Positions 1-10,010 of a stretch of 64,000 nt of DNA are shown piece after piece. This DNA comes from Adiantum capillus-veneris (Eukaryota > Streptophyta > Polypodiopsida > Polypodiales > Pteridaceae): the NCBI GenBank assembly GCA_014529385.2, contig CM043952.1, positions 62,016,119 to 62,080,118 of the forward strand. The letters run 5' to 3'. A program made the translations under genes and the position numbers. Below the pieces are notes generated by a model. That model worked only from the letters and a program-made list of their open reading frames with translations, had not been told where the DNA came from and searched no databases. The stretch's first letter is position 1. Each line of letters begins with the position of its first letter.

Positions 1-705
1 CGTAAAATGCTCCATGTGGTTCTTGAGGTGAGATGGATAGCTCTTGCATGTCTACTGCTTTGTTGTCCTTCTTGCATGGAGTTATCTAGAGTGTTCTGTG
101 GATGATGTCTAAAATCATATTACACTTTGCTTCACTGAAGCTCTCTGCCTATGAATCCATTCACAAATATGAATACAAGTTTTGGGACCGACAACTCAAA
201 GCCACTGTCTTCAAAAAGTTGGATTCTGGAGAGCAAAAGCAACAAGTTTGTGCTGGCTTAACTGAAGAAATGGCGGAGTATGTCAACTCCCAAAGGCCAC
301 ACACCATATCCGCGGTTATACACCATACTATGGTGGCTTCTCGAATCAATTTCCAAACAAGGGCTAAAAGAAATTCTAAGCCCATGAAAAACAAGGGTCC
401 CAATGAGCCTAAGGGCAAGGACAATGTCCAAAAGTCTCCTAAGGGCAATTCCAACAAAGCTAAGGAGAAGGGAGTTTACAAAGGCAAAAACAAACTCTCT
501 CTTGAAGAGCTTGAGCGTTATCGCACAAGGATTACCATTGTTTCAAGTGCGGCGAGCAAGGGCGTGGGTACCGTGCTTGTCCCCAAAAGAACAACCGCCA
601 TGAACCTCCTAGAGCTACCTTGGTTGAAATCCAAGAGGAGGAAACTCACCACAAGGATCTCCTCTATGCCATGCTTGGGAAAAGGTAAGAGAACATAATG
701 TTTTT
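1..705 (+). pseudogene. gypsy A gag remnant (capsid and zinc knuckle)
   Basis: Gag packages element RNA into cytoplasmic particles. A reading frame at 102-698 matches the gag of element B (AEYV, QRP, TISAVIHHTMVASRINFQ). The nucleocapsid zinc knuckle near 530-585 lies in a shifted frame. It reads C-x2-C-x4-R-x4-C, so the usual His is replaced by Arg. The segment before about 100 no longer aligns well with B by eye, which suggests local rearrangement. A frameshift near 520 separates the capsid frame from the knuckle and protease frame. Non-functional remnant. Confidence 0.8.
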
Positions 706-1150
706 ATTCTCTCTGACCCTGGTTCTACTCATAATATCATATCCACAGAGTTGGCCACCAAGCTAGGCATACAAGCTTACGAGATGGGAGATGTCCTACC
801 CGCAGATGGTGCTTTCAAGGGGCAAGAAACTTCAGTCATTCCCTTAATCGGGAAATTGAGGCTCCATGTCCAAAGCTATGTGCACGAAGAGGACTTCTTT
901 ATCTCTCCTCTCAAGCATGAGGATGTAATCCTAGGGGCACCATGGTTGGATCGCATGGTTGCCAATGTTAAATTCCATGAAAGGAAAATCTACTTTAGAT
1001 TCAGGGAAAAAGATATGTACATAGATGCTAAGCAAATGGGTAACACCATACCCATTGTACATACGCAAGCTTTTAATAAGTCAATAAATAGCTCTATTTC
1101 CGTGTACATGATTTTTGTTAAAGATTCTCAAAATGAACGTAATGTTTTAG
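706..1150 (+). pseudogene. gypsy A aspartic protease remnant
   Basis: The frame is open from about 706 into the long frame that starts at 751. The active-site region reads LSDPGSTHNIIS with the catalytic Asp codon at 715-717. The family norm is D-T/S-G, so the Pro at the middle position should abolish activity; element B keeps DTG at the same place. Downstream, PLKHEDVILGAPWLD matches the usual second conserved protease block (xLGxxWL). The protease would mature the polyprotein. It sits in frame with the reverse transcriptase that follows. Confidence 0.82.
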
Positions 1151-1299
1151 CAAAAGAAAATATACACACTCACAAGGAATTAGAGTTATCCAATTTTCTC
1201 AAGGGGTTTCAAGATGTCTTTATTGATGGCATATTCCCTTGTGAGCTATCTCCTAAACGAGGCAATGATGACCATGCAACTGAGCTTCTTCAAGGAAGT

Positions 1300-2140
1300 T
1301 CACCGCCTAATAAGCCTCCTTATAGAGTTTCTCAAGCTCAACAAGAGGATATTATGCGGCAAGTGCATGAGTTAGTTGAGAAGGGCATAATTAGGCCTAG
1401 CTCATCTCCATTTTGCTTACGTGTGCTATTAGTGCAAAAGAAAGAGGGCACATATCGTATGTGTGTTGACTATAGAGCACTAAATAGGATCACTATCAAG
1501 AATAGGTTTCCCGTTCCATGGATAGAAGACCTATTTGATAAGCTACAAGGGTCCACCTACTTCAGTAGAATTAACCTAAAAAGTGGCTATCATTGAATAA
1601 GGATAGTTGATCAAGACATTGTAAAGACCGCATTTTGCACTACGGTTGGTCTTTATGAATATATTGTCATGCCTTTTGGCTTGACCAATGCACCAGCCAC
1701 ATTCAACCGCTTGATGGAAAAGCTATTCAGGCCTCACCGAACCTTTACTAGAGTGTTCTTGGATGATATCATCATCTACTCTAATTCATTAGACGAACAC
1801 AAGCAACACCTCCAGGTAATATTTCAAGTTCTAAGAGAGAATAAACTTTATGTTAATCGAAAGAAAAGTGAATTTTACTTACAAGAGATTCAGTATTTAG
1901 GTCACATTATCTCTCAATATGGCATCCAAAATTAAATGGATCCATCAAAATTAGAGGTAATAAAAGGATGGCCTAAACCAAGGAATCTTCATGAACTAAG
2001 AAGCTTTATAGGTATGTATGCACACTATAGATGCTTCATAGAAAAGTTCTCACAAATTGCAAGACCATTACATGACCTAACAAAGAAAAACATTAGGTAT
2101 ACGTGGTCTGCCAAGGAGAACAATGCCTTCGAAAAGCTTA
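1300..2140 (+). pseudogene. gypsy A reverse transcriptase remnant
   Basis: The domain opens with the canonical PPYRVS block at about 1315 and continues through SPFCLRVLLVQKK, CVDYRALN and FSRINLKSGYH. An in-frame TGA at 1594-1596 stands where element B has Gln. The polymerase site VFLDDIIIYS is intact, with Asp-Asp codons at 1762-1767. A TAA at 1933-1935 interrupts the connection region where relatives read QMDPSK. Blocks up to DLTKKNIRYTW near 2100 follow. Two in-frame stops make it non-functional, although the catalytic pair survives. Confidence 0.92.
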
Positions 2141-2149
2141 AGAAAAGCT

Positions 2150-2560
2150 TATCTCTCAACCTGTGCTTACACTACCGAATCTCTCAAATCCATTTGAGGT
2201 CCAATGTGATGCTTGTGGTGATTGCCTTGGAGCTGTTTTGCTCCAAGAAGGGCACGCCATAGCCTATGAAAGTCGAAGGCTCGACCTTGTTGAGCAAGCT
2301 CTAGGTATATATGAAAAGGAACTCCTCGCAGTTCTACATGCCTTAGACTCATGGAAGCACTATTTATTCGGGACTCCTTTCATTCTGCGAACGGATCACC
2401 AAAGTCTTAAGTACTTCATGACGCAGACCAAGCTCTCCCACAAACAAATGAGGTGGGCAAATTTTCTTTCACAATTTCATTTTCATATTGCTCACATTGC
2501 TGGCAATCAAAATCAAGATCCTGATATTAGAGATGTGATTTCAGCCCTTGCACTAGGGAA
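2150..2560 (+). pseudogene. gypsy A RNase H remnant
   Basis: The frame running from 2163 shows the gypsy RNase H signatures in order: CDACGDCLGAVLLQ, AYESRRL, ELLAVLHALDSWKHYL, RTDHQSLKYF and the closing HIAGNQNQDPD. The domain degrades RNA in RNA-DNA hybrids during reverse transcription. A frameshift near 2150 separates it from the reverse transcriptase. In AGNQNQDPD the usual element motif is A-D-x-L-S-R, so the end is eroded. This domain is absent from element B. Confidence 0.88.
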
Positions 2561-2579
2561 GAAAGAGGAACCATTTACT

Positions 2580-3410
2580 TTACAAGATGGTTATCTTCTC
2601 TATGGCAATAGACTATGCGTTACTAGCTCACTACATGAGAAAGTAATGTATGAATCTCATGCTGCTCCTTATGCAGGGCATATATAGAGGGATTCAATCT
2701 ACCATAAAAGGGATTGAAACATATTTCTATTGGCCTACCATGAAAGCATACATACAAGAGTATGTTTCTAAATGTGTGGTATGCCAAAAGACAAAGTTTG
2801 ACAGAGGGAAGCAACCTGGATTGCTTCAACCTTTGCCAATCCCTAATTCACCATGGGAGAGCATATCCATGGATTTTATATTTGGATTTCCTAAGTCTAT
2901 CCATGGGAATACAAGAATAAGGACGATAGTAGATAGGTTTAGTAAACAAGCTCATTTTATACCTGTCAAAAAGACTATCAAAGCCCATCAAATGGCAACC
3001 CTCTTCATTTCACAAATCTTCAAGTACCATGGTTTGCCCATGTCCATAGTGTCGGATAGAGATCCTAGAATGACCAATAATTTCTAGAGGGGTTTCTTTG
3101 AGAATTTAAGAACAGGGCTAAATTTCTCATCGGTCTATCACCCGCAAACGGATGGCCAAAGTGAAATAGCTAACCTAAGACTTCTCGATCTACTAAAAGC
3201 CTATGTAACGAAAGTAGATCAAAGATCCCAATGGGAGAAGTACTTACCCTTAGTGGAGTATGCCTACAATAACACTGTACATACTTCCACGAGAAAAACA
3301 CCTTTTGAGGTAATTGAGGGAAGAGCAAAAAGTCCCCTGCTACTTAAGGTACACGGGAAGATCTTCGCTGCAGATGAGTATAGCCGAGACCTACAAGAAC
3401 ATTAAGGATG
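2580..3410 (+). pseudogene. gypsy A integrase remnant
   Basis: Integrase joins element cDNA to the host chromosome. The N-terminal zinc region is visible as ESHAAPYAGH, then CVVCQKTKFD around 2775-2800; a TAG at 2685-2687 and a frameshift lie between its two halves. The catalytic core shows its first Asp in SMDFIFGFP (about 2868), the second in VSDRDPRM (about 3055) and the Glu in TDGQSEIANL (about 3150). A TAG at 3085-3087 falls between the last two. VEYAYNN and TPFEVIEG, typical of gypsy integrases, follow. All three acidic residues remain but not in one frame. Confidence 0.9.
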
Positions 3411-3419
3411 ATATCTCTT

Positions 3420-3852
3420 CTCACTGCAAAGGAAAAAGGCTGCTAGTGCTGACAAGCACAGAATAGCCAAGCCTTTAAAGAAAATTAGCAAAAAGGTACG
3501 ATGGTCCCTTCCAGATTTTTAGGCCAATCAATGAGATGGCCTATCAACTCAAGTTTCCCATCCATTGGATCATACACAATGCTTTTCATGTGAGCCTACT
3601 AAAGCCTTACAAAGGAGAGCCGCCTCAAGAACCAACTATTGAAGATCCACTGGAGATCAAGGACCAACAAGAGGTGCTGCAGCCCGAGTCCATTCTCTGA
3701 CATGAAGACAAGGTACTAAGAGGCGGTAAGACTATCCAATGATATCTCATTAAGTTTAAGAATTATCCTTTTGAAGATGCTAGATGGATGCAAGGCATAC
3801 AACTAAAGGATAACCTAAACCTTGTCAATGCTTACAATGCTTCCCTAGAGTA
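3420..3852 (+). pseudogene. gypsy A integrase tail and chromodomain remnant
   Basis: After a frameshift near 3400 the text reads through a YGPFQI-like block and HVSLLKPYKGE (3590-3620), typical of the integrase C-terminus of chromoviruses. It ends with a chromodomain in which LIKFKNYPFEDARWM is clear (3750-3790). Chromodomains of this class steer integration to marked heterochromatin. In-frame stops lie at about 3698 and 3740. The same tail is better preserved in element B. Confidence 0.8.
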
Positions 3853-4191
3853 AGCAAATGTACAAATGTTTAAAATGAACAAAGTTTTTGTCTTATAAGA
3901 CACCCTTTTTCTTTATTGTGTACAAATGTGAAATAGTATGCATGCTTAGATCAAGTTTGCAGAGACGACGTCTCCCAAACACCAAGTAGAGCTTGTCACT
4001 CTACTATGGAAGATTGATAGGACTAATGTGCAGACATGCTTGCAACAGCCTAGGCTCTCAAGCGCCAAATGGAGTAGTCATCCATTTTGGAACGATGTCG
4101 TAGGGTAACATAGGGATCCTCTACCCACTAGAAAAAGGACTAATGAATATGCTTTATCCTCTCTACCCCATAGTTGAGGACGACTATGATT

Positions 4192-4206
4192 TCAAGAGAG
4201 AGATAA
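4192..4206 (+). promoter_or_regulatory. Polypurine tract of gypsy A
   Basis: A purine run (AAGAGAGAGATAA) directly precedes the TGTCATAATAG that opens the 3' LTR. This is the usual position of the second-strand primer. Element B has the complementary tract at 7793-7806. Confidence 0.75.
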
Positions 4207-5802
4207 TGTCATAATAGTTAATATCTAATTCTTCCAAATGATTTTCTCATGTTAAACTGATCATTTAATATAGGGAAATACTAGGGGAGAAAAAGCTAGA
4301 ATATTGGTTAAGGTGGCAGACCGGCCATAGTAGGGATCCAAAGGAGAGAAAATAGGGATCCAAAGAGGGGGCCATCTGCAAAAGAGCAATGTGCAACAAT
4401 GGGATCCTAAGGTTCATCTCATTAAGACTTCCAAAATGCTAAGGTTCCAAAATTCAAAGGCTTTGTCCAAAGGTCAAACACTAGGAAAATTGGATGCTTT
4501 GTGTGTGTACCAAAAAGTCTTCATGGCTCCTACATAGGAGGGGGGCTAGCCTTGCAAGTAGGAGATGAGAGAGAAACACACACACACACACACACACACA
4601 AGCTCCCTTTACACAAAGGGAATGAGGGATTCATGTCAGCTCCCTAGCCCAGATGTCCACAAGGTGTACGCAAATCCTATTGGATGGCCATGGAGGTGGA
4701 CTAATGAGAATTAGGCTAGAGTAAATCTAGTTTAGTTAATTTAAAAACACTTAATAAAAGAACCAATAATAATCAATCTCTCTAGAAGACTATTAGACAG
4801 TCTCCCAAGGGGTTCAATGAGCATTCAACAGCCCAATGGCTTGCCTGATTCCTGTTGGCAAGGAGACAAAGGGGTCCAATGAGAGTTTAGTTGCATTAAT
4901 TAATTAGAAAAAGCTCTCACAAAAGGGGAAAGGGGGACACATGTCAGAAGGCTATCACTTATGCTCTTGAAATTCCATTGGCTAAGCATGGGGAGGTCCA
5001 ATAGGGTGTGAGCATGAGAAAATAGCAAGAGGGGTCGACCAAGAGAGAGAGGGGGATGATTTTTCAAGGGCATTATTGTATACACACTCACACTAGTCCA
5101 TGTGTGGAGTAAGAAGACTCTCTCTCTCTCTCCTTCTCAAGCTTTAATGGAAAGCTTATCTCCTACTCCAAGCTTGTGAGAAGGGAGGCCTACACCAGCA
5201 ATTCTTGGCTTTGTGATGCAAATCCAACCAAGAGCCAAGCTTCAATGCATGCTCATCTCCTCTACCATGATAAATTACTAAGCTAAGCTATGCTAATATG
5301 AGTGATTATGTGAGGAGATGTACATCTTTCTCGTAAGACTACTCCTTCTTCCTCTCAATCTACTCTCATACCTCGCTAGCTCTCACCATTTTCAAAGGTG
5401 TGTGAGGCATTGGGTCTGAGATCATGAGGGAATTGATGTTGTGTTTTATAAGTGTTTTGCTTAGTGCTTGAAGTTTACATCTTCATTGCACTAGTTATTA
5501 TTGAAGGAACACAAAGAATTGTATTGTAAAATGTCTCTCTTGATGGGAGAAACCATAATAGAAAGCCTTTTGGAGGGGGGACCGGCTCCAATGGTAAATC
5601 CGGTCCTCAACTGTTGTCAATAGCTTAATTTCTCTCTCTTTTGAAGTATTGTTCATGCTATCTAACTATGTGTTATGCTTTTTGTTGCTCTCTCCACCCA
5701 AGCACTCTTAATATTCTTATTAGGAATCTATTCTAATGAAATGCTCACTATGCTCATGCTATTTTCCGCTACACACAAGTTACCAGGCCATTAAATGTTA
5801 CA
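4207..5802 (+). repeat. 3' LTR of gypsy A
   Basis: The LTR begins TGTCATAATA after the polypurine tract and ends GTTACA at 5802, giving TG...CA ends and 1596 bp. Both borders were set by alignment by eye with the inverted copy 6223-7792 of element B. It carries a CA microsatellite at 4576-4601 and CT-rich stretches near 5118-5135. I see no gene in it; the short reading frames on both strands are not supported. Confidence 0.9.
4576..4601. repeat. (AC)n microsatellite inside LTR
   Basis: About 13 AC units lie between GAGAGAA and GCTCCC. The equivalent place in the LTR of element B carries a much longer run (7356-7429, other strand), so the tract has expanded or contracted since the copies separated. 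Confidence 0.95.
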
Positions 5803-6222
5803 CAAATCACGAGATTTGTTACTTCAAACATGTTTAGAAGGCAAGGAACTATCGGATATTTGAGAACACCATGGAAACAACTAAGAACACGGAGGTAATC
5901 CAAGAAAGCAGGGAGGCGATCATCGCCATTGGAAACAAACAAAATCTTATGAGTGGAACAGGGCCATGGGTCTCGCAATGGTTAAAAGTGTGGGCTCATC
6001 CATTCTTGTGGGGTGGCTCCCTTGTCATCCAATGTATCTATGACCTTTTCTAGTTGTCATAGCTCGTCGCGAACATGGTAGGATTTGTAATTTTTTGGTT
6101 ATGCTAATATAATCTACTCACCATTGTGAGTTTTGGAAAAAAAAAACCAGATATATAAGACTAAGACCTCCAATATTATATCAATATTATATGCTATTTG
6201 GACTTTTGATTACGATAATATC
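5803..6222. other. 420-bp spacer between convergent gypsy elements, no recognised gene
   Basis: This is unique-looking sequence between the 3' ends of elements A and B. A 60-codon frame at 5871-6053 (+) begins METTKNTEVIQ, but I recognise no family and nothing around it supports expression. A poly-A run sits at about 6137-6147. Confidence 0.5.
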
Positions 6223-7350
6223 TGTAATATTTAATGGCCTAGTAACTTGTGTGTAGCGGAAAATAGCATGAACATAGTGAACATTTCATTAGAATAGGTT
6301 CCCAATGAGCATAACAAGAGTCCTTGGGTGGAGAGAGCAACAAAAAGTATAACACCTAGTTAGATAGCATAAACAATACTTCAAAAGAGAGAGAAATTAA
6401 GCTATTGACAACAGTTGAGGACCGGATTTACATGGAGCCGGACCCCCCTCCAAAAGGCTTTGTATTATGGTTTCTTCCATCAAGAGAGACATTTTACAAT
6501 ACAATTCTTTGTGTTCCTTCAATACTAGCTAGTGCAATGAATATGGAAGCTTTAAGCACTAAGAAAAACACTTATAAAACACAACATGAATTCCCTCACG
6601 GACTTAGACCCAAGACCTCACACACCTTTGAAGATGGTGAGAGCTAGCGGGTATGAGAGTAGATTGAGAGGAAGGAGTAGTCTCACGAGAAAGATGTACA
6701 TCTTCTCACATAATCACTCATATTACCATAGCATAGTAGAGGAGACGAGCATGCATTGAAGCTTGGCTCTTGGTTGAATTTGCATCACAAAGGCAAGAGT
6801 TGTTGGTGTCGGCCTCCCTTCTCACAAGCTTGGAGTAGGTGATAAGCTTTTTATTAAAGCTTGATAAGGAGAGAGAGAGAGTCTTCTTAATTCACACATG
6901 AGTTAGTGTGAGTGTGTATGCAATAATGCCTTTGAAAATTCAACCCCCTCTCTCTCTTGGTTGACCCCTCTTGCTATTTGCTCATGCTACCACCCCATTG
7001 GACCTCTCCAGACTTAGCCAATAGATTTAAGGAGCATAAGTGATAGCCTTCTGACATGTGTCCCCCTTTCCCCTTTTGTGAGAGATTTTGCTAATTAATT
7101 AATGCAACTAAACTCTCATTGGATCCCTTCGTCTCCTGGCCAATGAGAGACTATCCCATAGTCTTCTAGAGAGCTTAATTCTTATTGGTTCCTTTACTAA
7201 GTGTTTCTAAATTAGTTAAACTAGATTTACTCTAGCCTAATTCTCATCGGTCCACCTCAATGGCCATCCAATAGGATTTGAGTACACCTTGTGGACATCT
7301 GGCCTAGGGAGCTGACATGTGTCCCTCATTCCCTTTGTGTTAAGGAGGCT

Positions 7351-7431
<81 letters not shown>

Positions 7432-7792
7432 CTCTCTCATCTCCTACTTGCAAGGCTTGCCCCCTCCTTTGTAGGAGTTGTGAAGACTTTTGGTACACAA
7501 TATTCCTAAGCTTTTGACCTTTGGACACAACCTTTGAATTTTGGAACCTTAGCATTTTGGAAGTTTTAATGGACTGAACCTTAGGGTCTTTAAAGCCCAT
7601 TGTTGCACATTGCTCTTTTGCAGATGGACCCCCCTCTGGATCCCTATTTTCCCTCGTTTGGATCCCTATTGTGACTTGTCTTCCAGTTGAACCAATATTC
7701 TAGCTTTTTCTCCCCTGCCACTTCCCCATATTAAATGATCAGTTTAACATGAGAAAATCATTTAGGAGAATCAGATATTAGTTATTATGACA
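6223..7792 (-). repeat. 3' LTR of gypsy B
   Basis: On the minus strand it begins TGTCATAATAACT at 7792 and ends at 6223, where the plus strand reads TGTAATATTTAATGG; length 1570 bp. It aligns with the LTR of A in inverted orientation and with the truncated LTR 11942-12403. It contains a 74-nt (TG)n run. Short frames such as 6405-6647 (+) recur in both LTRs only because the LTRs are copies. Confidence 0.9.
7356..7429. repeat. (TG)n microsatellite inside LTR
   Basis: An uninterrupted GT repeat of about 37 units. It sits at the position of the shorter CA run of LTR A. It creates long Thr-His or Cys-Val reading frames that are artefacts. Confidence 0.97.
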
Positions 7793-7806
7793 TTACCTCT
7801 CTCTTG
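7793..7806 (-). promoter_or_regulatory. Polypurine tract of gypsy B
   Basis: The minus strand reads CAAGAGAGAGGTAA immediately before the TGTCA that opens the 3' LTR, equivalent to the tract of element A. Confidence 0.75.
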
Positions 7807-8129
7807 AAGGACGACTATGGGGTAGAGAGGATAAAGCATATTCATTAGTCCTTTTTCTAGCGGGTAGAGGATCCTTATGTTACCCTACGATATCATTCCA
7901 GAATGGATGACTAATCCATTTGGCACTTGAGAGCCTAAGCTGCCGTCGCAAGCATGTTTGCACATTCTTCCTATCAATCTTCCATAGTAGTGATAAGTTC
8001 TACTTGGTGCTTGGGAGACGTCATCTCCGCAAACTTGATCTAAGCATGCATACTACTTCATTTTTGTGCACAATAAAGAAAAAGAGAGTCTTATAAGACT
8101 GAAAATTTATTCATTTTAAACATTTGTAC

Positions 8130-8650
8130 ATTTGCTTAGTCTAGGGAAGCATTGTAAGCATTGACAAGGTTTAGGTTATGCTTTAATTGTATGCCTTGCA
8201 TCCATCTAGCATCTTCAAAAGGATAATTCTTAAACTTAATAAGATATCGTCGGATAGTCTTACTACCTCTTAGTACCTTGTCTTCATGTCAAAGAATGGA
8301 CTTGGGTTGCAATACCTCTTCTTGGTCCTCGATCTTTGATGGGTCTTCAATAGTTGTTTCTTGAGGTGGCTCTCCTTTGTAAGGCTTTAGTAGGCTCACA
8401 TGGAAAGCATTGTGTATGAGCCAATGGTTGGGAAACTTAAGTTGATAGACCATCTCATTGATTGGCCTAATGGCCTAAGAATCTGGAAGGGACCATAGTA
8501 CCTTTTTGCTAACTTAGCATAGTACTTTTGGTGTCCCATAGGATTCTTGCCCATCGTGTGCCTTGATTGAGCCTTGGGAAATTTAAGTAAGACCCAATCA
8601 TTTTCTTTAAAGGCTTGGGCTCTTTTGTGCTTATCAGCAATAGCCATATA
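8130..8650 (-). pseudogene. gypsy B integrase tail and chromodomain remnant
   Basis: Read leftward, the segment opens at a deletion junction near 8650. It then gives ADKHKRAQAFKENDWVLLKFPKAQ (in parts), YYGPFQILRP and, after frameshifts, the chromodomain LIKFKNYPFEDARWM near 8250-8210. The DWVLL and GPFQI blocks are typical of the C-terminal region of chromovirus integrases. Everything upstream in integrase (zinc region and all three catalytic acids) is absent. Remnant only. Confidence 0.82.
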
Positions 8651-8659
8651 TACCTAATG

Positions 8660-9507
8660 TTTTTCTTTGTTAGGTCATGTAATGGTCCTGCAATTTGTGA
8701 GAACTTTTCTATGAAGCGTCTATATTATGCACACATACCTATAAAGTTTCTTAGTTCATGAAGATTCCTTGGTTTAGGCCATCCTTTTTTCAATTCTAAC
8801 TTTGATGGATCCATTTGGATGCCATCTTGAGAGATAATGTGACCTAAATACTGAATCTCTTGCAAGAAAAAATCACTTTTCTTTCGATTAACATAAAGTT
8901 TATTCTCTCTTACAAATTAAAAAATTACCTGGAGGTGTTTCTTGTGTTCATGTAGTGAATTAGAGTAGATGATAATATGATCAAAGAACACTCCAGTAAA
9001 GGTTTGGTGAGGCTTGAATAGCTTCTCCATCAAGCAGTTGAATGTGGTTGGTGCATTAGTCAAGCCAAAAGGCATGACAATATATTCGTAAAGAACAAAC
9101 GTAGTGCGAAATGCGGTCTTTACACTGTCTTGATCAACTATCCTTATTTGATGATAGCCACTTTTTAGGTCAATCCTAGTGAAGTAGGTGGACCCTTGTA
9201 GCTTATCAAATAGGTCTTCTACCCGTGGAACGGGAAACCTATTCTTGATAGTGATCCTATTTAGTGCTCTATAGCCGACACACATACGATGTGTGTCGTC
9301 TTTCTTTTGCACTATTAGCACACGTAAGCAAAATGGAGATGAGCTAGGCCTAACCATGCCCTTCTCAACTAACTCATGCACTTGCCGCATAATATCCTCT
9401 TGTTGAGCTTGAGAAACGCGGTAAACTTCCTGGAAGAAGTTCAATTGCATGGTCATCATTGCCTCGTTTAGGAGGTAGTTCACAAGGGATGTCGTCAATA
9501 AAGACAT
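8660..9507 (-). pseudogene. gypsy B reverse transcriptase remnant
   Basis: The long open part runs 9507-8917 and shows YRVSQAQQED, SPFCLRVLIVQKK, ALNRITIKNRFP, FTRIDLKSGYHQIRI and MPFGLTNAPTTFN. The polymerase site reads VFFDHIIIYS: the second Asp of the Asp-Asp pair is His, which should kill activity. After 8917 a short stretch of stops is followed by QYLGHIIS, DPSK and DLTKKNIR blocks down to about 8660. The domain then meets the deletion junction. The N-terminal part before YRVS is in a different frame from the protease. Confidence 0.9.
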
Positions 9508-9588
9508 CTTGAAACCCCTTGAGAAAATTGGATAACTCTAATTCCTTGTGATTTTTTATATTTTCTTTTGCTAAACCATTAGTTCATT

Positions 9589-10010
9589 TTAAGAATCTTT
9601 AACAAAAATCATGTACACGGAAATAGAGCTATTTATTGACTTATTGAAAGCTTGCGTATGTACAATGGGTATGGTGTTACCCATTTCCTTAGCATCTATG
9701 TACATATCTTTTTCCCTGAACCTAAAATAGATTCTCCTTTCAGGGAATTTAACATTGGTAGCCAAGCAATCAAACCATGATGCCCCTAGGATTACATCCT
9801 CATGCTTGAGAGGAGAGATAAAGAAGTCCCCTTTGTCCACATAGCTTTGAACATGGAGCCTCAATTTCCTGATTAAGGGAGTGGCTGAAGATTCTTGCCC
9901 CTTGAAAGCACCATCTATGGGTAAGACATCTCCCATCTCCTAAGCTTGTATGCCTAGCTTGCTGGCCAGCTTTGTGGATATGAAATTGTGAGTACAACCA
10001 GTGTCAAAGA
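9589..10010 (-). pseudogene. gypsy B aspartic protease remnant
   Basis: The active site reads ILFDTGCTHNFIS (about 10010-9980), with the DTG motif that element A has lost. A TAG at 9937-9939 replaces the Tyr codon of A and splits the domain. The frame resumes at 9936 (EMGDVLPIDG) and includes LKHEDVILGASWFD. A stop at about 9589 ends it. One nonsense change separates the two halves, so the protease itself is otherwise well kept. Confidence 0.85.

Larger units (their letters stand above)
1..5802 (+). mobile_element. Ty3/gypsy chromodomain LTR retrotransposon A, 5' part outside window
   Basis: The order gag, protease, reverse transcriptase, RNase H, integrase, chromodomain, polypurine tract and 3' LTR is readable on the + strand, which is the Ty3/gypsy (chromovirus) order. 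The window opens inside gag, so the 5' LTR and primer-binding site are not visible. The coding part is broken by several frameshifts and in-frame stops (for example 1594-1596, 1933-1935, 2685-2687, 3085-3087), so it cannot make a full polyprotein. Element B at 6223-12403 is a second copy of the same family on the opposite strand, and comparison of the two fixes the LTR borders. Family and order are certain; no activity is expected. Confidence 0.93.

Noticed and set aside
7237-7600. Open frames rich in Thr-His or Cys-Val across the LTR microsatellite
   Set aside because: They are produced by the (TG)n run and are open in several frames at once.
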